Shown piece after piece: positions 59,103-64,000 of a stretch of DNA of 64,000 nucleotides; the stretch's first letter is position 1, and each line of letters begins with the position of its first letter. A program made the translations under genes and the position numbers. The notes beneath the pieces are model-generated. The model worked only from the letters and a program-made list of their open reading frames with translations. It was not told the DNA's origin and made no database searches. The stretch is from JAKOWB01 sp038363005 (GTDB taxonomy: Bacteria > Pseudomonadota > Alphaproteobacteria > Kiloniellales > JACOMY01), in the NCBI GenBank assembly GCA_038363005.1, contig JBBQBI010000025.1, positions 9,634 to 73,633 on the forward strand. Reading direction: 5' to 3'.

Positions 59103-59905
59103 CCGGTGCTCTCCCGGGTCAGTGCTTCGTAGCTCGCCTGCCGCAGGCCAGCCGCGGCACGGGCAACATGGTTGAAGGGCGGCTTCAGCGCGCCCTTGAA
59201 ATGACGCCGCACCAGCAGCAGCCAGGTGCTCTCCGGCTCCAGCCCGCGGCGTTGGGCGACATGGTCGAACCAGCGGCGGCCGATGGCGACGTGGCCAATT
59301 TCGTCCTGATAGATGATCTCCAGCAGCGCCGCGCTGTCGCCGTCGCCGGCGGCGGTGAGGCGGGCGATCATCGCCGGTGTGACGTCCAGGCCGCGCGCCT
59401 CCAGCACCAGCGGCACCACCGCCAGGCGCGCCAGCAGATCGCCGGCCGTGGCCTCCGCCGCCTGCCACAGGCCGTCGTGCGCCGGCAGGTCGCCATAGGC
59501 GGCACCCAGGTCGGCCAAACGGTCGGCCAGCAGGCCGAAGTGCCGGCCCTCCTCGTCGGCCACGCGCACCCAATCGTCGAAGAAGCCGCGCGGCAGGTCG
59601 GGCGTACCGAAGCGCGCCAGGATGTCGAGTGCCAGGTCGACGGCATTGAATTCGATGTGCGCCAGGGCGTGCAGCAGCGCGATGCGCCCCTCCGGCTGGG
59701 TGGTCACCTTGCGCTTCGGCACGGCGCGCGGCAGGGCCAGGACCGGGCGCGCCGGTCGCGCCGGCCGCGCCGGCGTCTCCACGGCCTCGCCCAGCGACAG
59801 ACGGCCGTCGCGCCAGTCACCGGCCAGGGCGCGCGCCGCCGCCGCCTTGGCGTTCGCCCCGGCGGTGGCCAGCGCGGCGCGGCAGGCGGACTGCAGGCTA
59901 GCCAA
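59099..59905 (-). CDS. DUF455 ferritin-like di-iron protein
   Basis: This 268-residue protein has helical ferritin-like metal motifs in order: LLHALAHIEFNAVDLALD, VADEEGRHFGLL (E-X2-H) and IIYQDEIGHVAIGRRWF (E-X2-H). Together these would bind two irons in a four-helix bundle, so an oxidase or hydroxylase activity is likely. A family member is involved in tRNA hydroxylation in some lineages, but no specific substrate can be claimed here. The likely TTG start at 59905 overlaps the stop of the upstream oxidoreductase by eight bases. The start is uncertain because no strong ribosome-binding site is visible. Confidence 0.82.
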   Translation of the reverse strand: MASLQSACRAALATAGANAKAAAARALAGDWRDGRLSLGEAVETPARPARPARPVLALPRAVPKRKVTTQPEGRIALLHALAHIEFNAVDLALDILARFGTPDLPRGFFDDWVRVADEEGRHFGLLADRLADLGAAYGDLPAHDGLWQAAEATAGDLLARLAVVPLVLEARGLDVTPAMIARLTAAGDGDSAALLEIIYQDEIGHVAIGRRWFDHVAQRRGLEPESTWLLLVRRHFKGALKPPFNHVARAAAGLRQASYEALTRESTG

Positions 59906-60908
59906 GCTTCACCAGCAGCTTGCCAAAGTTCTTGCCCTGCAGCAGGCCCTGGAAGGCGGGGACCGTCGCCTCCAGGCCCTCGACGATGTCCTCGCGGTAC
60001 TTCAGCTTGCCGCTCCCGACCAGCGGCCCGACCTCGGCCAGAAAGGCGGGCCACAGCTCGTCGTGGTCGGAGATGATGAAGCCCTGGATCAGCACGCGGT
60101 TCGACAGCACGTTGCGCATCAGCAGCGGCAGCTTGTCCGGTCCCGGCGGCAGCTCGGTCGCGTTGTACTGCGCGATCAGGCCGCAGACCGGCATGCGCGC
60201 GTCCTTGTTCAGCAGCGGCGCCACGGCTTCCAGCACGGCACCGCCGACGTTTTCGTAGTAGACATCGATGCCCTGCGGGCAGGCGGCGGCCAAGGCTGCC
60301 GGCAGGTCAGCGTCGCGATGGTTGACCGCCGCGTCGATACCGGCCTCGGCCTTCAGCCAGTCCAGCTTGCGCGCTTCGCCGGCGATGGCGACGACCCGCG
60401 CGCCGGCCAGCTTCGCTAGCTGGCAGACCACGCCGCCGACCGCGCCCGACGCGGCCGACACCACCACGGTCTCGCCCGACTTCGGCTTGCCGATCTGCGT
60501 CAGCCCGTACCAGGCGGTGAAGCCCGGCATGCCCAGCACGCCCAGCGCGGTGGATACCGGCGCCAGCGCGGGGTCGAGCTTGCGCATCTCGCTGGCCGGC
60601 GCGGTCCAGTGCGTCTGCCAGCCGCCATAGCCGGTGACAATGTCGCCCGCCTGCAGTCCCGGCGCGCGGCTTTCCAGCACGCGGCCGACCAGCCCGCCGC
60701 CCATGCGACCGCCCAGCTTGACCGGCGTGGAGTAGGACTTCCCGTCGTTCATCCGGCCGCGCATATAGGGATCGATCGACAGATAGAGCACCTCGACCAG
60801 CGCCTCGCCGCCGCCCGGCGCGCGCACCGGTTTCTCGACCAGCGCGAAGTCGGCCTCCTGCGGTTGGCCCTGCGGCCGGCGGGCGAGGGTGATCTGGCGG
60901 TTCTGCAT
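59898..60908 (-). CDS. NADP-dependent MDR oxidoreductase (alkenal/one reductase-like)
   Basis: This 336-residue zinc-free medium-chain reductase has LARRPQGQPQEADFALVE at the N-terminus, LSIDPYMRGRMN, the conserved GGWQTHWTAP block, the nucleotide loop VVSAASGAVGGVVCQLAKLAG (residues 150-170) and DVYYENVGGAVLEAV. The pattern matches CurA/YncB and the leukotriene B4 dehydrogenase group, which reduce activated alkenes with NADPH. It leads a - strand operon with DUF455 and DUF2332. A repeat element lies upstream. Confidence 0.92.
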   Translation of the reverse strand: MQNRQITLARRPQGQPQEADFALVEKPVRAPGGGEALVEVLYLSIDPYMRGRMNDGKSYSTPVKLGGRMGGGLVGRVLESRAPGLQAGDIVTGYGGWQTHWTAPASEMRKLDPALAPVSTALGVLGMPGFTAWYGLTQIGKPKSGETVVVSAASGAVGGVVCQLAKLAGARVVAIAGEARKLDWLKAEAGIDAAVNHRDADLPAALAAACPQGIDVYYENVGGAVLEAVAPLLNKDARMPVCGLIAQYNATELPPGPDKLPLLMRNVLSNRVLIQGFIISDHDELWPAFLAEVGPLVGSGKLKYREDIVEGLEATVPAFQGLLQGKNFGKLLVKLG

Positions 60909-60932
60909 GAGCTTTGTTCCTTGGTCTGGTTT

Positions 60933-61036
60933 CCCTCTCCCTCAGGGAGAGGGCAGGGTGAGGGCGTCGGTCGGTCGGTGTGGAAGCTGCCAGCCGCACC
61001 ACCCTCACCCCAACCGTTCTCCCCGAAGGAGAGCGG
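60933..61036. repeat. Paired palindromic intergenic repeat (CCCTCTCCC family), degraded
   Basis: CCCTCTCCC-TCA-GGGAGAGGG plus CAGGGTGAGGG lies at 60933-60965, and CACCCTCACCCCAACCG with CTCCCCGAAGGAGAG at about 60999-61036. The right half matches the family only loosely. It separates the Bcp and MDR oxidoreductase genes. Confidence 0.7.
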
Positions 61037-61058
61037 CTCGCGGATGATGGAGTCTAGT

Positions 61059-61523
61059 CTACAGCGCCTTCGCCGCCGCCAGCACCTCGGCGACGTGGCC
61101 CTTTACCTTCACGCCGCGCCATTCCTGGCGCAGCACGCCCTTGCCATCGATCAGGAATGTGGCGCGCTCGATGCCCATGTACTTGCGACCGTACATCGAC
61201 TTCTCGATCCAGGTGCCATAGGCCTCGCAGACCGTGCCGTCCTCGTCGGATCCCAAGGTGAAGGTCAGGCCCTGCTTTTCCTTGAACTTGTCGTGGCTCT
61301 TCACGCTGTCGCGCGACACCCCGATCACCGTGGCCGTGGCCTTGTTGGAGGCCGCCATGTTGTCGCGGAAGTCGCAGGCCTCGGTGGTGCAGCCCGGCGT
61401 CGCGTCCTTGGGATAGAAATAGAGGATCACGGTCTTGCCCTTCAGCGCCTTCAGGCTGACCGTGCCGCCGCCATCGGTCGGCAGGGTGAAGTCCGGCGCC
61501 TTCTTGCCCACAGTCGCTGTCAT
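61059..61523 (-). CDS. bcp: Thiol peroxidase of the Bcp/PrxQ type
   Basis: This 154-residue peroxiredoxin has the peroxidatic cysteine at 45 and the probable resolving cysteine at 50 in ATPGCTTEACDFRD, matching E. coli Bcp spacing, with YFYPKD just before and IERATFLIDGKG near residue 120. It reduces peroxides using thioredoxin-type donors in the cytoplasm. The start overlaps the glnE stop by four bases (ATGA), so it is coupled to the nitrogen-control gene; this glnE-bcp order is seen in other alphaproteobacteria. Confidence 0.95.
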   Translation of the reverse strand: MTATVGKKAPDFTLPTDGGGTVSLKALKGKTVILYFYPKDATPGCTTEACDFRDNMAASNKATATVIGVSRDSVKSHDKFKEKQGLTFTLGSDEDGTVCEAYGTWIEKSMYGRKYMGIERATFLIDGKGVLRQEWRGVKVKGHVAEVLAAAKAL

Positions 61524-64000
61524 GGCTTGGTTCCCTCTTCTGGCTTGGGCGGCAGCGCCTCGGCGGGTGCCGCGATGAGATCCCGGTAGACCTGGCTGAC
61601 AAAGGCCGCGGTCGCTTCCGAGGTAGCCTGCAGCGCGGCGAAGTCAAGCGCATCGGTGGCGCGAACAAGGCCGGCGCGAATTGCCTCGGGCACTACCTTG
61701 TGATCGAAGTGGTCGGGCGCGGTCAGGCGCAGATAGCCCTGCACCCGCCGCCAGTGCCGCGTCGCCAGCGCCAGGCGCTCGGCCAGCGGCTTGTCGAGCA
61801 GACCGGCGTTGGCCAGCGCCTCGATCACCCGGTCGGTCGGTCCGGCCAGCACCGTCGGCTGCTCATGGGCGTGCAGCAGCTCCAGGTACTGGGCGATGAA
61901 TTCGCAGTCGACCAGGCCGCCGGCCTGCATCTTGACGTCCCAGGGCCCCTTGGCTGGCTTCTCGCGGTGCAGCCGCTGGCGCATTTCGTGCACGTCGCGC
62001 AGCAGCCTCGCGCCGTCGCGCGGCCGGGCCAGCAGCTCGTGCAAGGTGGCGGTGATGGCCTGGGCGAAGCCGCCGTCGCCGGCGGCCACGCGGGCGCGGG
62101 TCAGCGCCATATGCTCCCAGGTCCAGGCCTCCTGCTCGTAGTAGCGCCGGAAGCCCTCCAGCGTGATGGCGATGGGGCCGGCGTTGCCCGAGGGGCGCAG
62201 CCGCAGGTCGGCCTGGTAGAGCTGCCCCTCGCCGGTCGCCAGGGTCAGGGCGTTGATGAAGCGATGCGCCAGGCGGGCGCTCCAGGTCATGGCGTCCTCG
62301 GCCTTGGGCCCGTCGCTCACCGCGCCGAGCGGCGCGTCATACAGCAGCACCAGGTCGAGGTCGGACCCCGCGGCCATCTCGCGGCTGCCCAGCTTGCCCA
62401 GCGCCAGCACCGCCATGCCGGCGCCCGGCAGGCGGCCGTGCGTGCGGGCGAATTCGTCGGCGACGCAGCCCAGCATGCGGCCCAGCACCACGTCTGCGAC
62501 GTCGCTAAGGAAGCCGGCGATCTGCTTCTCCGGGCTCAAGGCCTGCAGCTGGTGGATGCCGGCCTGGAAGCGGCGATCGTTGGCGAAGCTGCGGGCGATG
62601 TCGAGCTGGTCTTGGTAGTCGCGCGCCTCCTTCAACCGCTGCTCCAGGTCCTGCGCCAGCGAGGCGCGGTCGGGCAGGCGCTCGAAGAAGCCGCGGCTCA
62701 GCACCGCGTCCAGCAGGCCGGGCCGGCGCGAGAGCTGCTGCGCCAGGGCCGGCGCCGTGCCCATCACCTCGGCGATCAGGTCAAGCAGCTTGGGATTGGC
62801 GGCCAGCAGGCCGAACAGCTGCACACCGGCCGGCAGTCCGCCGAGGAACTCGTCGAACATGGTCAGCGCGGCATCGGGATCGCTGGTCTTGGCGAAGGCG
62901 CCGAGCAGCGTCGGCATGATCTCGGTCAGCAGCTCGCGGGCGCGCTGCGAGCGCATGGCGCGATAGCGCCCGTGGTGCCACGAGCGCACCAGGTTGAAGA
63001 CCTTGCCCGGATCGCTGAAGCCCAGGCCGGTCAGCGTGGTCACCGTGCCGGGCTCCGGTTCGCCGCCGGTGAAGACCAGGTTGCCGGGCCCACCCAGCCC
63101 CGGTGACTCCTCGAACAGGTGGGCGTAGTGGTCCTCCACGCTGTGCAGGTGGTGCAGCAGGGCTTCGCGGAAGGCCTGCTCGCTGTCGTAGTGCAGGAAC
63201 TGCGCCAGCTCGGCGATGCCACGCGCGTCCTTCGGCAGCGTCTGGGTCTGCTGGTCATCGGCCATCTGCAGCCGATGCTCGACCTGGCGCAGGAAGTCGT
63301 AGGCGTCGCACAGCGCGTTCACCACCGTCATGTCGGTGTGGCCGGCCTTGGCCAGCGCCACCAGCGCCGCCTTGGTGCGCGGGCTGCGCAGTGTCGGGTC
63401 GCGGCCGCCCCAGATCAGCTGCTGGGTCTGCGCGAAGAACTCGATCTCGCGGATGCCGCCGCGGCCCAGCTTGACGTTATGACCCAGCACCTTGACCGTG
63501 CCACCACCGCGATGGGCGTCGATCTGGCGCTTGATCGAATGAATGTCGTGGATGGCCGCGAAGTCGAGATGCTTGCGCCATATGTAAGGTGTGAGGTCGC
63601 CTAGGAAGGCCTCCCCGACGGCACGGTTGCCAGCCACCGGGTGCGCCTTGATCATGGCGGCCCGCTCCCAGTTCTGCCCGACGCTCTCGTAATAGAGTTC
63701 GGCTGCCTGGACCGACATGGCGAGCGGCGTGGAGCCGGGATCGGGGCGCAACCGGAGATCGGTGCGGAAGATGTAGCCGTCGGCCGAGGTCTCCGACATG
63801 AGCTGCACCAGCATCCGCGCCCCGCGCACGAAGTGCCGCGACAGCTGCTCGTTGCCGGTCAGTGCCGGTGCGTCGCGGTCGTAGAGCAGGATGAGATCGA
63901 TGTCGCTCGAGTAGTTGAGCTCGCCGGCGCCGAGCTTGCCCATGCCGAGCACGGTCAGGGCCGCCGCGTCGGGATCGCCACGGATGGCGAGCTGGCCGTC
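61520..64000 (-). CDS. glnE: Bifunctional glutamine synthetase adenylyltransferase/deadenylylase GlnE (C-terminal 826 residues)
   Basis: The gene runs off the right edge, so the N-terminus (roughly 150-200 residues) is missing. The visible part contains both nucleotidyltransferase domains: the deadenylylase copy with GKLGAGELNYSSDIDLILLY near the window edge, and the adenylyltransferase copy with ALGKLGSREMAAGSDLDLVL about 510 residues later. Each has its metal-binding DXD. The motif AHPVAGNRAVGEAFL and the family C-terminal region (GLVDCEFIAQYLEL) are also present. GlnE switches glutamine synthetase activity according to PII signals and glutamine. It overlaps bcp by four bases. Confidence 0.96.
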   Translation of the reverse strand, partial: DGQLAIRGDPDAAALTVLGMGKLGAGELNYSSDIDLILLYDRDAPALTGNEQLSRHFVRGARMLVQLMSETSADGYIFRTDLRLRPDPGSTPLAMSVQAAELYYESVGQNWERAAMIKAHPVAGNRAVGEAFLGDLTPYIWRKHLDFAAIHDIHSIKRQIDAHRGGGTVKVLGHNVKLGRGGIREIEFFAQTQQLIWGGRDPTLRSPRTKAALVALAKAGHTDMTVVNALCDAYDFLRQVEHRLQMADDQQTQTLPKDARGIAELAQFLHYDSEQAFREALLHHLHSVEDHYAHLFEESPGLGGPGNLVFTGGEPEPGTVTTLTGLGFSDPGKVFNLVRSWHHGRYRAMRSQRARELLTEIMPTLLGAFAKTSDPDAALTMFDEFLGGLPAGVQLFGLLAANPKLLDLIAEVMGTAPALAQQLSRRPGLLDAVLSRGFFERLPDRASLAQDLEQRLKEARDYQDQLDIARSFANDRRFQAGIHQLQALSPEKQIAGFLSDVADVVLGRMLGCVADEFARTHGRLPGAGMAVLALGKLGSREMAAGSDLDLVLLYDAPLGAVSDGPKAEDAMTWSARLAHRFINALTLATGEGQLYQADLRLRPSGNAGPIAITLEGFRRYYEQEAWTWEHMALTRARVAAGDGGFAQAITATLHELLARPRDGARLLRDVHEMRQRLHREKPAKGPWDVKMQAGGLVDCEFIAQYLELLHAHEQPTVLAGPTDRVIEALANAGLLDKPLAERLALATRHWRRVQGYLRLTAPDHFDHKVVPEAIRAGLVRATDALDFAALQATSEATAAFVSQVYRDLIAAPAEALPPKPEEGTKP

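Noticed and set aside
10201..61036. CRISPR array built from the recurring intergenic palindromes
   Set aside because: The units are scattered over 50 kb, not regularly spaced with unique spacers, and no cas gene is present.

Overview
This window comes from a high-GC alphaproteobacterium, most likely in or near the Rhodospirillales. The evidence is the gene order ruvB-ybgC-tolQRAB-pal-cpoB-tilS-ftsH followed by folP and glmM, an alphaproteobacterial-type SerC next to SerA, and glnE overlapping a bcp-type peroxiredoxin. The assignment is by gene order and protein family only; nothing was searched. Nearly all of the sequence is coding. No gap between genes exceeds about 270 bases, and I see no rRNA, tRNA, CRISPR array, transposase or phage gene.

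Region 1 (1-13.4 kb, + strand) is core. It holds the end of ruvB, the complete Tol-Pal envelope machine, tRNA-Ile lysidine synthase, FtsH, dihydropteroate synthase, phosphoglucosamine mutase and the HMP(-P) kinase ThiD. Region 2 (13.4-27.6 kb) is envelope and accessory. It has two tandem polytopic glycosyltransferases, a MocR-type regulator divergent from a DUF1127/PhzF pair, a 1417-residue protein that joins a sulfotransferase-like domain to three glycosyltransferase-like domains, a MaoC-type hydratase, and three paralogous outer-membrane barrels. The barrels resemble inverse-autotransporter translocators, but in place of a passenger they carry a short tail with four cysteines.

Region 3 (27.8-37.1 kb) has serC-serA and then assorted catabolic genes: an amidinotransferase-fold enzyme, a D-2-hydroxyacid dehydrogenase, an FAH-family enzyme, an MFS carrier, an acyl-CoA dehydrogenase and a BetI-like TetR regulator. 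Region 4 (37.3-54 kb) looks like a dedicated degradation programme for an unknown amine. It has two class III aminotransferases, two phytoene-desaturase-like flavoproteins, a GcvT-fold protein, an ADP-forming acyl-CoA synthetase, a PuuB-like oxidase, a cupin and a glutamine-amidotransferase-like protein. Its most unusual member is a single protein (51964-53811, - strand) that joins a BetI-like TetR repressor to a complete Rieske oxygenase. A three-gene ArsR / membrane protein / desaturase operon with a 30-base perfect operator palindrome lies inside the region.

Region 5 (54-64 kb) holds a molybdopterin oxidoreductase, a PhyH-type dioxygenase divergent from a LysR regulator, an MDR oxidoreductase-DUF455-DUF2332 operon, Bcp and the C-terminal four-fifths of GlnE. 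Palindromic intergenic repeats built on CCCTCTCCC/GGGAGAGGG and related hairpins occupy many of the larger gaps. Start codons were chosen from Shine-Dalgarno spacing, overlap with the upstream stop and family N-termini. Base composition was judged by eye and not computed.
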